From the NCBI GenBank assembly GCA_048013815.1, contig CM106585.1, positions 5,518,001-5,582,000 of the forward strand: a stretch of DNA of 64,000 nt, in the 5' to 3' direction. The first letter of the stretch is position 1. The number at the start of each line of letters is the position of its first letter. Position numbers and translations under genes: made by a program. Source of the stretch: Setoptus koraiensis (lineage: Eukaryota > Arthropoda). Under the pieces are notes generated by a model. That model worked only from the letters and a program-made list of their open reading frames with translations. It had not been told where the DNA came from and did not search any database. Below, piece after piece: positions 1 to 13,637 of the stretch.

Positions 1-1189
1 CTAATTGGGGCCGTCGCATCCGCTCTTGTTGTGTCGGTTGTTGTTGCTGCTGTTGCTGATGTTGCTGTTTTTGCTGTTTTTGTTGTTGTTGGGCCGTCTT
101 GGTGCCGCTCGCTTGTTGACATGCTCCATCATCCCTATTATCTCTATTACCTCTAATACCCCCGCTGTCCGCATCAAGCCCGGCACGCCCATCGCCCCCG
201 TCGCGGCCACTGTCTCTGTCGGGCTTGTTGGTGTCCGTCGGGGCTGCCGCTACGTTGTGCTGCTTTGTTGTCTTTTGTTTCAATTGGCTCAGTTGCGTCT
301 TCAACTGTCTCAACTGTTTTGCTGGCGCCAAATTGTTGCATCTGCCGCTCTCAGTCTCACCTGGCGAGCTCGCGGACCCGGCCGGCTGGCCGGCGCCCAA
401 CTGGCTCAGGATCGCCTTCAGCGGGGACCCGACGAGGGCGTGCCTGGGCTTGGCTTTGGGGCCCGGTGGCGGGCCGGCGCCGCCCGTCTCTTCGGTCATG
501 GGATTTTGGCTGGCGATTCTTTTCTGCGTGTCGCTGCTTGTATTGTTGTTGCTGCTGTGATTGTTGCTGCGCGTTCGGTTGGCCTCAAAATTGATGGCGT
601 CGAAACTGGACGACAATTGACTTGCCTGCGTGGCGCCCTCTCTGGCGATGACACTGCTCACACTGTTCGATCGGGCCACTTCTGGCAGCTTGTCGTCGAC
701 TGGTCGCCGGTGAGCCGAGGGGGCGCCACCGACCGGGCCGGACAAATGCGTCGCTGCGAGCGGTCGCTTGAGGTCGCGTTTCCGTTTTGGTTTGTCGGGT
801 TGTTGCGGTTTTTCTGTCGGTTTTTCTGTCGGTTTGTCTGTCGGTTTGTGCGTCGGTTTGTGCGTCGGTTTGTCCGTCGGTTTGTCTGTGGGTTTGCGTG
901 GCGGTTCGCCGAGTTGTGGCTCGATTGGCAAGTTAATTTGAGCGTTTTGCAACTGTTTCGAGTGTTCGTTTGAGTCGTTGTTTTGGAGCGCGAATTGCGC
1001 GTCTTGCACGTTTTGCACATATGCCCGCTTGTCGGGCACAACACTGTTACTGTTTGCTGTGTCTGTTTGGTGACTGTGCTGCGCACTGTGCTGGCGACAA
1101 TGATGCTGCGCCGCGCCAAACTTGTTCATCATCGGCTTCTCTGATGATGATGGCTGCCACAGCTTGCCCATAGCTCCTCCCATCACATA
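1..1189 (-). CDS. Partial low-complexity protein exon, runs off left edge
   Basis: On the minus strand one frame is open without a stop from 1189 to base 1 (about 396 codons) and continues beyond the window. A TAG lies directly before 1189 and reads as a splice acceptor (tatgcctag followed by TATGTGATG). Otherwise translation would start at the ATG at 1183 or 1171. The product is disordered: a run of seven KPT[D/H/E] repeats, a basic KPKRKRDLKR stretch that could be a nuclear localisation signal, a Ser/Asn-rich part, a short Leu/Lys/Gln helix-like segment, and a Gln-rich end. I do not recognise a family. It may be a downstream exon of the giant exon at 8581-12920 (same strand, similar composition), but the phases of the two ends do not join directly, so at least one exon would be missing between them. 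Confidence 0.45.
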
Positions 1190-2174
1190 CTAGGCATACG
1201 TATTATTATTACTATTACTATTATTGTTGTTATTATTATGTAATATTATATAATATTATGCGATATTATTATGTAATATTACAGTATAATAACAACAAAT
1301 TTGACTGTGCGCAACAAATCACGTAACAACGCTGCGCGTCAAGACGCCGCTCGCGGCTGCTTAATGGCTTAATGGCTGCCGTGCGAAGTCGGCGCTGGCC
1401 GCATTATACGCCGGGCCCGGCGTCGCTTTATGGCGTCTGGATGGCGCTTGTCGGGCGCTAGTCGGGCTAGTCGGGCTCGTCGGGCTCGTCGGGCGCGGAC
1501 ACGGGTCTTAGTCGCAAAGTGAGTGTGACTAATTTAGTTGGCTTGGGGCCGACGATTCGGTCGGCGCTGAAATTGTTGCTGTGTTATTATATTGATATTG
1601 CGTAATAGTTGTGCTATGTTGTTGCGACTATGTCGGCTATTGTGTCGCTATTATGCGCTCATTATTCAACTTGACACAATTGACGACGACATTGCGTAAG
1701 TTGTTGCAAATTGCGCAAATTGTCGCTCTTTACACACACACACACACACACACTCACACACTCGCTGCTCGGCAAGCTAGCTGCTCATTACACACGGCGT
1801 AGCCCGTGGGCGCCATCGGGCCCCCAATGGCAAGGGGCAATTTGCATCCGCTGTCGTATATCCGCCGCTGAGCGTCGGCTGTCGGCTGTTGTGTCACTTT
1901 GTCACTAATATCTGCTCAATATCTGTGATACTGTGATACCAACTGATACTGTGCTGTGATACGCACTGGCGAGCCAATCACTGGCAACGAGATGATTTTC
2001 TGCAAACTATTTTCGTCTCGATGGGGCCTCGGCCGTTCTCTTTCGGTTGTTCTCGGTCGCCCGGGTCGCTCGGGTCGCTCGGGTTGTTCGTGTTGTTCGG
2101 GCCGCTCGGGTCGCTGTCGGTGGTTTTCGGTCGCTGGGGGGCCTCGCGCTTGACGCCGGGCCGCTTTCGTTGAC

Positions 2175-2340
2175 TGTTGGTTGTGATGCGGCCCGATGTG
2201 ATGATGCGATTATGAGGCGATGTGATGGTGCGATGATGCAATGATGAGATGATGCGATGGTGCGGCCATGCGATGATACAAGGGCAAGTGATGATGCAAC
2301 CATGTGATGGTGCAACGATGCGATGATGCAACGATGCCGA
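2175..2340. repeat. GATG-type degenerate minisatellite
   Basis: Imperfect short units of the kind gatgatgcgatg and ggtgcgatgatgcaa repeat for about 165 bases. Open frames through it on both strands are only reflections of the repeat. Confidence 0.7.
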
Positions 2341-2668
2341 TGCAGATCAGATGAGAAGCTCACTGGGCTGATGTCCACAATTGGCCCCCGTTCACAATGA
2401 AACTGCGCTGAACACAATCGGCCGATACACGCCAAAATACACTAGCCGGCATGCTGAAATGCTGAAATGCTGAAACGTTGCTACGTAACGAGTATTCGCG
2501 ACACTTGACTCAAATAATTAAATAAACTGTCTAGACGCCGTTTGATGATGCTCTCGCACGATTTGCAGCAGACTTTGTGCGCCGGCCAATCGCGCAATTG
2601 GCACACTACACGACACACTGGGCGCGACAAATATATTTTGCGATTTATGTTTAACGTTGCTGCTCTTG

Positions 2669-2722
2669 CTGGCTCGACTCGACTCGACTCCGATCGACTT
2701 GACTCGACTCGACTCGACTCGA
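2669..2722. repeat. (CTCGA)n microsatellite
   Basis: About ten copies of the pentamer CTCGA, interrupted once by ctccgatcgactt. Confidence 0.85.
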
Positions 2723-4049
2723 CGGTTTGTACACGACGAAATCTGTGCCAAATCGATGCGAAATGCGCGCTAAATCTATTCGGCGTCTATCCAACAAGCG
2801 CGATCTAGGTGAACACGACGACGACGACGACGACAACAGTCTGTAAATACTGCCGTCACAACACGACAGACAACAACCGGCGACAGGCTTACGTAATGCG
2901 CCGTCGCAATTCAATGTCACACACACACACACACACACAATGTGAGTGGCACAAAATATACTGGATATATAATATTTGTTGTATATTTATATATCCATAT
3001 TTATACTTGTATTTGGTGCGCTGCGCGCATCGCTGTGCCGCTCGCCGTTGTTTGTGTGTGCGCGCACTTATTTACAATTATGAGTTACATAATAACCGAT
3101 CGGTTGGCATTGATGTGACATGCAAATGCTGCCAGCAACGACATTACATAACAATATAATATTTCACACAACATAATAATAATATATAATGATGCAATTG
3201 ATGCTCAATGCCAGCACCACGACCACCACTGTCAGTGGCGACGACCGCGAGTGGCGACGATTGCGAGCGCTGGCAAGCTAGTGCTGGCAAGCTAGTGCTG
3301 GCAAGCGAGCTTTGCGGCTTTGTGGCTTTGTTGCGCAATCAGTCAGTAAATTAATAGATCACAATGAGCGCAAGTGACAGCCAATCTGCCGCTTGTTGTT
3401 GTGACGTGTGCCCATTGAGTTGTTGTTGTTGTTGTTGTTGTCGTTGTTATAACTGTAATTGGTAACGGCGCCGCCGCTCTCAAGAGTGCTGGCCGGTTGT
3501 GGAGTGTTTGTTTCATCACTCGAAGTGCATCTCGCAAACAGTGACACCAACATTGCGAGCAACAACAACGACACCACAAACGACAACAACAGCGACACCA
3601 CAAACAACATCAACAGCAGCACCACAAACAACAACAACCACAATGGCCGCTTTGTTTGCTGTGCGGCCGGTCAGTTTGGCTCGCTCGCGAGCCAGTTTTT
3701 TGCCCGTCGCGACTCTGCAATTGGCGCCACGAGGCGCCGGGCCCCATCGAGGCGCCAATTGCAATTTGCTGATGACAGCGCCACCGCCAGCATGCAAGCG
3801 GCGCGCCAAGCGACTCTGCACGGACCCAGCGTCCGACCCAGCTGGTGTGTTTGTGCAATAGAGAGCGAAGTGACCATGGACCGGATGTGGCTCGATGGGC
3901 CCCCGCGCGCTCGATGGGCCCCGATGTGCGCCGGTCGAGCGATGTGAAGTGTGACGCCGGGAGGCCGGCAAGCGAGCGCCCACTGACAGTGCTCGCTTGT
4001 TTGTTTCTCGGTGTGCTCATTTATTATCATCATGGGGGCCCCTTCTGAG

Positions 4050-4080
4050 CTTCGGCCGGCCGGCCGGCCGGCCGGCTCGC
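4050..4080. repeat. (CCGG)n block
   Basis: A perfect run of about six CGGC units, GC-only and self-complementary, in a GC-rich part of the gene-free stretch. Confidence 0.8.
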
Positions 4081-6639
4081 TGGCTCGACGGGAATGGTCG
4101 GCCCCGCTGCACAACTGCAAGCTGCCCAACGCCAAGCCGGCCGCGCGCCAGTATGATTTGAGTCATACTGGGCACCGACGGATTGGGCGCCAATATCGTC
4201 ATATCAATATATCATCAATGAAGGGCATGTCGCGTCACGGGGCCGGCGGACCTTTGCCCTGGCGATGCCCCGGCGTTGTGCCGGCGATGCCATTGTGGCA
4301 CATTGTTGCCACTGACGGATCGCACAGTCTGGCACGACAAAAAACTGCTTGCGGCGCCCTCATTTTCGGGCACAAGCGCGCAACATTGTCGCGTCGGAAT
4401 GGCAAACGGATCACGAGCGAGAATCATCAGCGCGAATTGATGAGGGCGCGTCCGATAATAAGTAGCCAAAGTGGGCCCCGCTCGAGACATGACGGGGCTG
4501 CCGACTTTGCTTAGGTTCACCTCATGGCGGCATCGCCTTGGCCGCCCTCTTCGCTGCTGCCAGCGCCCCTCTCTCTTAGAGATCACGGCTCACCCTCCAG
4601 CTGATCGACCGATTCTCATCAGCCAAAAACCGTGCCCCTGCCCGTGCCTTCGTACCCATACGCATCATGGCGCTGTCACGCCAGTATCGTCAGCCGAAAT
4701 TGTGTGTCGGGCTCGTCGGGTCTGGCATCTGACATTTCCAAATTGGTCAGCCCCAATGGATGCCAAAAAAGAAGCTACAAGCATCACAATGTGATGCCTG
4801 CAGCTTGATTGGGACCCTTTCGCGATATTTGGGGCACAATTTGTAAAAAGTGGCTCGTCAGCTCCGACAAAATATTCGGTCCATCTTGGCACCAACTCAA
4901 TAAACATGAGCCCGAAATGGGGCCCTCGGATGAGACTGTCGCAACTGTCTCATCCGAGGGAGACCGTCGCAAGGGAGCTCCCTCAATCGGCCATCTCCGT
5001 CGGTGTCGCTTATTTGCACCCGATTTCCACACTCACGACACCCTCACCTGGCCTGGGCAGGCTGCGTTGGCAAGCCAGTTGGGGCCGGCGGCGTTGGGCG
5101 AGCCGGAGCTTGATTCAACTTAAGCTCGATAAGCCGGCGCACCGACGCGGCCCGACCGACGAGCCGCCAGCCGCAACAGAGCGAGCGATGCGCGTGACGC
5201 GCGGGGCCCCGCTCAAACGGTACAAATACGAACAAATATACAGACACAACGGGGACGGATAAATAGACGCGGCGTCATGCTCGAGCCGAGTCAACGTTGG
5301 ACGACAAGATCCTGGCAACATCTCGGGCTCGTTAGCGCCGGAGCGCGTGCCGTTTTGTTTGCCGTTTGTCGCAAAAAGCAATGCCCGAAATGGGCCTGCT
5401 CTCGTGCCCCCGACACTAAATCGGCCGCCCGGATTGCCTGTCTGAAAAAATTGCCCAAAAAACCGGATATCGCTGGCTGGTGGCGCTAAATGTTAAATTG
5501 GTTAAATGCTAAATATACCAGCGGTATAGCGATACATGCGTAGATTGTATTGTCTCATCTATTTTGGTTGTTTTAGGGAAAAATGAACGAGCAAAAATGT
5601 CGAGCGAAATGGCAGCCAGCAAAGTGGCCTATAGTTTAGCAGTGCTGGTAGTTTAGCGCCGCCGGCCCCCGGCCGCTCGAGCTGGCGCGCACCGGAAGTC
5701 GGGAGCGGGCCGGATGGCGGAGTGGCGATGGGAGCCACCGGGCGGCCGCAACCAATGACAATATTATTATTATTATTATCATTATTTGCCGTTTGTTCTG
5801 GCCGTTGTTGCGGCTGTCGTTGGTGGGGGCGCCCATCGCGCAGTTAGTGGGGTCAGGTGCGCGTTTTTTGTCGAGCTGGGGCCCCAACGCACACGCACAC
5901 ACGCACACGCAAACTGACGCGAGCCAACGGACCGAGCGGCACGTTAGCGAGGGGCTGGCGAATTGAAATGGCAAAAGTTGGCGCCTGCAAATGACACCAG
6001 CCCGCGATTCAATTCAATCTGGCGCCCCATTGGTTTTTAATTTCAGCCAGTGGCATTGTTATTTTAGCTTGCGCCGGTATGCACGCACTGGCTGGCTTTA
6101 AATTGAATTGGGCCCACTGAGCAACTGACAACAAAACCGGCGGCCAGCGGGGCCTAAAGCGCATAGGTGTGCGCCACTGGGGCCCCTCGTTATATCCGTA
6201 TATAAATGTGTGTGGCTGGCAGTATGGTCTGGCGGCTCCACAAGTAACGAACGATGGCTCGCTCGCTTGTCCGTTTATGCAACACTGCACAGTGAACAAT
6301 ATACAATAACAACAATCGGCGATAATGCGAATACAATGTTATATAATATATATATGATATACACATGATATACACATGATATATATGCAGTATGCGCTGC
6401 CCGGTGGCGACCCGGCGCCGCTCGTTGCGCCAGCCGGGCTCGCCCGACTGGCCGGATGCGGCACGCCCCTCGTCGCCCGTTTGCCGCGCGTTTGTGTGAC
6501 GGGTAGACAGGCGACGGGCGACGGGCGCGGATGAATCGCGTCCAAATGTGTGTCGGCCACGACGCTGACGTGCGCTGTGACGACGACGATCATCACGACA
6601 AAGATGAAGGTTGCGCAACCATAAATGCAAACAGCGACA

Positions 6640-6672
6640 AGCCTCTGGCAACAACGACGCCGGCAACAACGC

Positions 6673-6704
<32 letters not shown>

Positions 6705-6722
6705 GCGGCAACAACGGCGGCA
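6640..6722. repeat. 9-base CAACAACGG tandem repeat
   Basis: Units of caacaacgg and close variants repeat about eight times. All overlapping frames read as homopolymer-like Asn/Gln/Thr or Ala/Val peptides, so I treat it as noncoding. Confidence 0.7.
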
Positions 6723-8580
6723 ATTTTCGACAACGTTGCGTCACTGGCGCTGCCTACCTGGGCCAGATAATGCCAGACACTTGTGCGGATATTTGATGAT
6801 AGGCGATAGTGGCAAGACGACGAGGCTTCCTTTGAAATTGTTGAGTTGTGAAAAATTGTGCGCCAAAGTGGCCAAATAGACAAATTCAAATGGGAAGTAG
6901 CAGAGTGGAAGCGACGGCAAAGGTTGCGCCGGGCGAGCCGCCGAGCTCGAGACAAACCGCTCTGAAAGGTGGCACCCGGCGCGCCGAGAAAGATGGAAAT
7001 TAAATTGAATTTTCGCTACATGTCATCGCCGGCCCGGTGATCGATTGTTGGCTGGCGGCTGGCTGCTGGCTGCTGGCGATAATAATCTCGCGGGCCCGGC
7101 TCGCCAACCGGTCGCACTCAGCTTGCCGAGGCCCCAGCTTGCTGCGCTCGCTCGCTGTCTGTTGGTGTGTTTGTGTTTCTGCGAGTGTCGCCCTTGACGC
7201 TAAAACAACACACCGACTGACCATTACGTAACCTAATTCCACATTCCAGTCCACGCTGGCACCACACAGCGGCGCTGCAAAACGGCAGAACGGCAGAACG
7301 GCAGAACTGCAAAACTGCAAAACTAGCTCGCCGCCGTTAGTGGCAGCGCTCCGAACCGGAAGTCGATTGCGCCATCTTACAATTGCTCCGTAACGCGGCA
7401 GCAGCGGCGCCACCATTCAAGTCGAGCCACTTTTTCCAGGCCAAATCTCTGCTCGCCGTCAATCTGATCGATCCGTGAGATAATGTTTGCTCACAAAAGT
7501 CACTCTTACTGTAGTTGCTGTAAACAGTGATGCAATTCACGAGCCACTGTCGCCGCTAAATGGCACACACTGACAACTTGCGACACAACTGGCACCTATT
7601 CATCATGCCAATGATGACGCCAATTGAACCGTGCCTACATTGGCCAGGTATGAATTTTTAATATCATTATCACATTATCGTGATTTACCCTTTCACACCA
7701 TGAATTGCTCTTTTGAATTGCATTAAAACTTTTCACTGGCAGTGAAAATATACCTGGTATAGTACCTGTAGTCAACAACAACAACAACAATCACAAAATG
7801 TTTCCCCACAATAATTGCGAGTTGCGTCGCCACGTAGATGGCGCCACATTCGCCCGCTCGAAGCTCCATCTGTGGTGCGCCACAGCAACTACCGCGCTGC
7901 ATACCTGCCGCGCCCGCCACAAGGGGCGTCTGTAGACAATTGTGAATGACGTGATTTATCAATGACGCCCAATTGGGCGTCTTGATCTATTTATCGAAAA
8001 TTGGGCTGATTCTTAATAATTCTTAATTAATTCTTTTCCAAAAGACACACCAAAGAATCTTTGGAAAAGACCGATTTGATTGTGTGATCCGTGCTCTCAA
8101 CTGGATAGATTGCAGTACACAAAAATTGTCTTGAGAAAATGGTCACTATAGTTCATCAGTGATCGGTCGCCTATCGCACACGCCGACACGGCACCTGGTG
8201 TGCAACGCGCGAGGCTCGAATGGCGAGACGTGTGTTGCACGACTCGTGCAGCACGGGGGAGAAAGTGGGCAAAACTGATGATGGCGCCACTTATAAAAGG
8301 AGATTTTTGTGAAAAAAAAAAAAAAATGTTTGAAAACGCGCCGGCGGTTTCAAAAATCCCCAGCTCATAACAACAGTGTGTGTGTCGTCAGCAGAAGGAA
8401 ACTTTGTATACTTTGTAATATGTCTGTTTGTTTGTCTGGAAATTCATTTTCTTTCATAGTTTTGTCGCAGCAAGCAAGCGGATAAGCGGATAAAAGCTGG
8501 CGGATAAGAAGAATAAAAATAGCAAGCGCAAACAAAAAATCAGATGGAGCTAGTGTTCATGATTGATTGACTCAACTCAC

Positions 8581-11500
8581 CGAGATACATCCGCCAAGGT
8601 ATGACGGCGCCCGCTTCTCTGCTGCTGCAGGTTGTTGCTGTTGCTGTTGTAGGTGCTGTTGCCCGAGCTTATGACTAGGACCCTCTTAACCAGACCGGCG
8701 CCCAGATGGGCGGCAGATTGGGGTTTCAGTGTGGCGCTGCTGGGATGATGTAACAGCTGCTGGTGAATCGCGGTTGTCTTGATTTGATTGATACTACTGT
8801 TGTTGTTGTTGCTGTTGTTGCTGACAATTGTGTGATGCAGTTGATTTTTTGGCGATTGATTCGCTTGATTTAGCGGCGACGAATATGCTGCCGTTTGCGA
8901 ATATGTAACTGTCGTTGTTGCTCGCAATGGAATATGTTTCGCTGTCTGCTGTTGTTGGTGGTGATCTTTTTGTTGGTTGCCTATAATCTGTTGTTGTTGC
9001 TGCTGTTGCTGCTGCTGTTGTTGCTGCTGTTGTTGCTGCTGATGTTGCTGTTGAGTTGCGTCGTCTGGTCGCGAATACACCCTCGACGGACACAAACACT
9101 GACGCTGCTGCTGATGATGCTGGTGCTGCTGACCGCTCTGTTTGCACGCCCAAGGACCGCACGTCATCTCGCCAGGTAGGCTCACCTGTCGGGCGGACGA
9201 CAGCGGAAAGACGGCTCGCCTGGCGGCGGCGGCGACGTTGTAACTCGACGATGTCTTGGCGCAATGATTAGCGCCATTATCGCTATTAGCTAATGAGGCG
9301 CCAGCGTTGCTGCCAAACAAGCCGTGACAGCCAGTAGCGGACACAGAGGGCGACACAGCTGATGGGCGCAAATATCTGGCCGCGGCCGCCGACGACGACG
9401 CTAAATCGTCGCCGGCCAGCGCGCACGGACAGTGGGCAGCCGCATCCAATGCGGCTTGTTGCTTGTTGCACCGATCAGCTTCGACGGTGTCGTCTAGCGA
9501 AATTCGAGAGTGCCGTCGGAGCCACGATCGGGCCGCTGCGGTTGTTGTTGGTGGCGGTGCGCCCGCGGTGTGATTGGCCTCGTCAATTGATTGGCGCCAC
9601 CTACGCGGGCCGGTCGCGGCCAGCGCGGTTGACGGCGGGCCCGCCGTGGTCAGGTGATGGTAACAGTCGAGCGACTTGGCCGTTGTGTCGTTAGAGCGTG
9701 CCTGACGGGCAAATTGGTGCATCCTGTATGCCCGGCTGCCATTATCCGGCCCCTGGCCGGTCAGCTCGCAACTGCCGCTGGCCAGCAGTCGGCCGCGGGC
9801 CGCTACCTGGTTGTAGGCCACCAGCCTGGTGCCGGCGCCCGCCGCATAGGCGCCACCCGATGCGCCACCGAACACGTTTCCAGCGCCAGCAACATCCGCG
9901 CCGCTGGTGCTGGCGCGCTGGCAGCCGTAGGCGTGCGCCATTCGGGCGGAAGTGGTCGCACTCAAGGCGGAATGGGTGACAGGATACTCTCTAAATGACG
10001 CCGAGATGGTTGGGCTGTTGCACGACTGGGCCGCGCCGGCGTCCCCGAAGTGTCCGGGACCCGGGCTGGACAGCGAGCCGCGCAGCGGCTGGCGTTTGCT
10101 GGCCGCGCCCGACCACAGGAGGCCGGGCGGGCCGACTTGCGGCTTGAGCTTGGGAATGGGCACGGGAATAGGCATCGACCTCATTGTTGTTGACTGTTGT
10201 TGTTGTTGTTGCTGCTGCTGATGGGTGTCGGTGGTGCTGTTGTTGCTATCGCTGTCAGCTGCTGGTCTGGCGTTCGTCTGCCGACATCTGCACTTGCAGC
10301 CGGGGCCCCCGCTCGCCAGGTCCGCCGACACCTGGCTGGCGCTGGCTGAATTATTGCCACTGTCTGGCCGGACACCCGTCGACTCAAGCTGTGCGGCGGC
10401 TGAGGCCGGCGGCCCGTTGTCTAGACAATGGTTGATTTTTTTAATCATAACGTTGCGCTCCGTTGTGCCGCTATCCATCTCTGTCAGGGGCGCTGGCGTC
10501 GCCGGAGTCGCCGGCGTTGCGGCAGGGTCATCGGGGCCCCGATCGGCGCTCTGCCAGCGCTGGCCGCCGGCGTCTGCGGAGCCGGTTGGGGCCCATTGGT
10601 GGGGCTGGCCAGCCGGTTGGCCGGATTGGCCGTCGGCCGACAGGAGCAAATTCTTTTGCCACTGGCGCTGGCCTGAGCAGCCGTCTGGCAGCGCTGCTGA
10701 CTCATTGTGGCGGCGGTGACAAACGCAATCGCAGTGGCCGCTGCCCGCCGCCGATTGGCGGCGCATTGTCGGCGGGCTGGCCGGCCCGACGGGCGCACTG
10801 AATTGATTTCTGACGAGCGCCGGCCCGAAATCGGCGCAGCCCGCCGCCGACTGACCTTGGCTGGCCGCCGCCATATCGTGCAGTTCCTCTTCGGCGCATT
10901 TCTCCGCGTCTGGCAGCTCGTCAATGGCGTCGGGCTGGCTGTCGGACGAGGGCATTATCGAGATGGAGCTCCGTTTGTGCGGTCCCGGAATTGTCGTCAC
11001 CGTCGGCGGGGCCACGCTGGTGGGCCCGCCGCTCGGCGTGGGCGCCACCATATGGCCGCTGCATGTAACATGATGATGGCACGAGGCGCTCGTCTTATTA
11101 TCACTCGGCTGCGTCGTTGTCTTATTATCACTCGGCTGCGCCGCTGTCTTATTATCACTCGGCTGCGCCGCTGTCTTGCCAGCAGATATTGCGGCAGATA
11201 TGCCAGATATGGCAGCGGTGGCCCCACAATCGCAGTCGCTGCGATGCGCCGAGAGATTTGCCAGAGATTTGCATTCAGCGCCAGCGGACACACGGACGTG
11301 ACTTGCGTTGGCATTTTGGCTGCCACAAGCGCCCTCCGCAACAAATCGATTTGTTGGCGCCCCAACGGCCGCCGATTCGGCCCCCTCATTCGGGGGGCCA
11401 AATCGCGCCACATCTGACAAGCACGACGCCCGCGTGCCCGGCCTGCCCGCGTCGGCCGAGCTCGGCGGGCTGTCAGCAGAGTGGAGCGCTTTTTTGGCGA

Positions 11501-12920
11501 TGATTGCGCGAGTATCGGCCGACGACGGTGCGATTGTTGTTGTCGTCGCTGTCGCTGTCGTTGTTGTTGCTGTTGTTGCTGTCGTTGCTGTTGCTGCTGT
11601 TGCCGTTGTTCGCTCTGTGGAATGTTGTTTGCCACTTGCTAACTGCTGCTGATCGCAATTATTGTTGTTGCTGCTATTATTTAATCCCTGTTGTTTGTCA
11701 TTGGGCGGCCTGGCGCACTTGTTTGCCGGCTGCCCTGAACTCGGGGCCCCCGTGCACCGATCGGCCGGCCGCTCGTCATCACCTGGCGGCGGTTTTGTAG
11801 ACGACAATTGGTGCGACCAAGCGTCGGCCGCCACACTTACGCACCCCTGTCCACTGCCGCCGACAGCGCCCCTACTTTCCGCCGCCGCACCTCTTTCTGG
11901 CCGACTGTGTGCGCTACTTTGTGCGCCATCGCCCAACGGGCGCCCGGCCGCTGCCCCGTTCGGGCTAACCTTGCTGACCGGAAGTGGCGACGCCACCCCT
12001 GCCTTTGTTCGGTGTGCGGTTTTTTTGTTTGCCAATGTGGCGGCTCTTCCATTATCGCTGCTGCTGTTGGGTCTGCTGGCGTCCTCTACCGAGCTCTTGT
12101 TTGTTGCGTTTCCGTTGTTGGCTTGGCCCTGGTTGTTGTCGGTGTTGTTGCTGTTGTTTGCGGCGTCGTCGGTGTCGTCGGTGTTGTTGTTGTTGTTGTT
12201 GCTGTTGTTGCTGTTGTTGCTGTTGTTGCCGGTGTTGTTGTTTTTCGCTGCCTGAGGGCCTTTGTTTTCGTTCGCTTGTTGGGCCCGCTGCGAGTCTGTG
12301 TGCACGTTGGGGCCTCGCGCCACCGTCGCTTGATCCGAGGGGCTCGCCTGTGAGAGCATCATCGCTCTGTCATTATCGTTGTTGCTGTTGTCGTTGGCGA
12401 GCTTGTTGGCCGCACTGTCATTATCGGTATTATCGGGGGCACTCTTATTACTATTATTGTTATTATTACTATTATTATTATTATTAATATTGTTGTTGGT
12501 GGCTTTGCGCGCTGTTGCAACGCTGGACAATTTGGCCGATTTGTTTGTTTGGGCTTTGTTGGGCTTGGCTTGGTTATTTTTGGTCGGCGTGGCTGTCACA
12601 CGATCGTCATAACAGCTACAATATTTGTCAGCTCGCTGTTGCTGTTTGCTGCCGTGACCGTGGCCGCTGCTCCTTTGATTGTTTGTCGAGCTGCTCGTTC
12701 CACTCGTCACATGATTGATTATATTCTGACGTAATGAGGCCAATTGTTTATTGTTCAATAAATGATTCATTAATCTTTGCACAGAGTAGTAGCTGCCCCC
12801 GTTGGACGTGCCCCAACTCTTTCGTCTGCTTATGTCGGGCTCGTCTACTGATGCAACCGATACTGACTTGCTGCTTACTTGCATATCCGCCGCTGCTGTC
12901 GTCTGCTCCTTCTCTTGCAT
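8581..12920 (-). CDS. Giant low-complexity exon, first coding exon of an unknown gene
   Basis: The frame runs 1446 codons from the ATG at 12920 to a donor GTGAGT (8575-8580); the stop used by the raw open frame lies in the intron just beyond, so the gene continues to lower coordinates in phase 2. A stop lies upstream in frame, supporting this ATG. The protein is Asn/Gln/Ser/Thr/Ala-rich with no recognised fold. Visible items are a possible phosphosite RRKSWG near residue 35, a possibly helical segment after it (RLMNHLLNNKQLASLR), three copies of a nine-residue QPSDN unit in the middle, several Cys-rich patches (CDCG, CVCHRRH, CKCRCR), long polyQ near the C-terminal end, and RRHTLADVS just before the splice site. 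The last could be a basophilic-kinase or 14-3-3 site. Function unknown. Confidence 0.6.
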
Positions 12921-13585
12921 TGTTGCCACTGCTGCTGCTGCTGCTGCTACTGCTGCTGATGTTCAAACATCCACCCACACACACACACGGGCTAACAATC
13001 ACATTTCATCACCTTTGTTGCCTTGATTTGAATTAGTGCCCAAATGAATCATTTGCCAATTGCAATTATGCTAATATGTTTGCAACTGTCACTGAAAATA
13101 TCTTGCGGACACCGTGTGAACTTATCTTGTATTTTGTGAATATCTGGCGAATATCTTGCGAATTTCTGGCTGATATCTTGTGAATATCTTGCGAATTTCT
13201 GGCGGATATATTGTGAATATCTTGTGAGCTTGTCGCGGTCACAATTGGCTCGGGCGATGGTCGATCGGCTTGCGTTGGCTGTCGTCAGGTGAGTGGAGCG
13301 TCATTTGCGCACTCAATAGCGATCAAACGATGAACTAGCTAGTGAATTGACACTGTCAATTTGACAGTGTGGCGAATTGGCTGCAAAATCTATCTACTTC
13401 AATCACTCAAATACCAAACACTATTTCACTGTTGGTGGTTGCGAACAGAGTGACACATGAATTGCACGACAGCCACAATTGTTTAGCAATTGCGACCACA
13501 ATTGACGGCATGAAAATAAGTGAAAGTACGTAATAGCATGAAACGGCGGCGCCGAGCCAGCAGGCGCAATGATGATCAGCGCTAC

Positions 13586-13637
13586 TATTCACTAACTATT
13601 CACTAACTATTCACTAACTATTCACTAGCTATTCACC
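13586..13637. repeat. 11-base TATTCACTAAC tandem repeat
   Basis: About 4.7 copies of tattcactaac with one substitution in the last copy. Confidence 0.85.

Larger units (their letters stand above)
1190..8580. other. Repeat-rich stretch without a supported gene (possible intron)
   Basis: No open frame here has protein-like composition. The stretch holds AT-rich triplet runs (about 1200-1290), CA runs near 1732-1755 and 2920-2940, several minisatellites listed separately, a (CCGG)n block and an A14 run near 8317. If the flanking minus-strand exons belong to one gene this is its intron. The donor GTGAGT at 8575-8580 and an acceptor before 1189 would bound it, although the phases need a further exon. 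A TATAAAAG motif lies on the plus strand at about 8292, with no clear gene downstream. Confidence 0.4.

Noticed and set aside
5-973. Plus-strand 322-codon frame full of Leu, Arg and Phe
   Set aside because: It is the complement of Gln-rich and KPTD repeat coding on the minus strand; the minus frame has coding-like composition and runs on past the edge.
8292-8299. TATAAAAG on the plus strand as a promoter
   Set aside because: No supported plus-strand gene follows; the adjacent coding exon is on the other strand.
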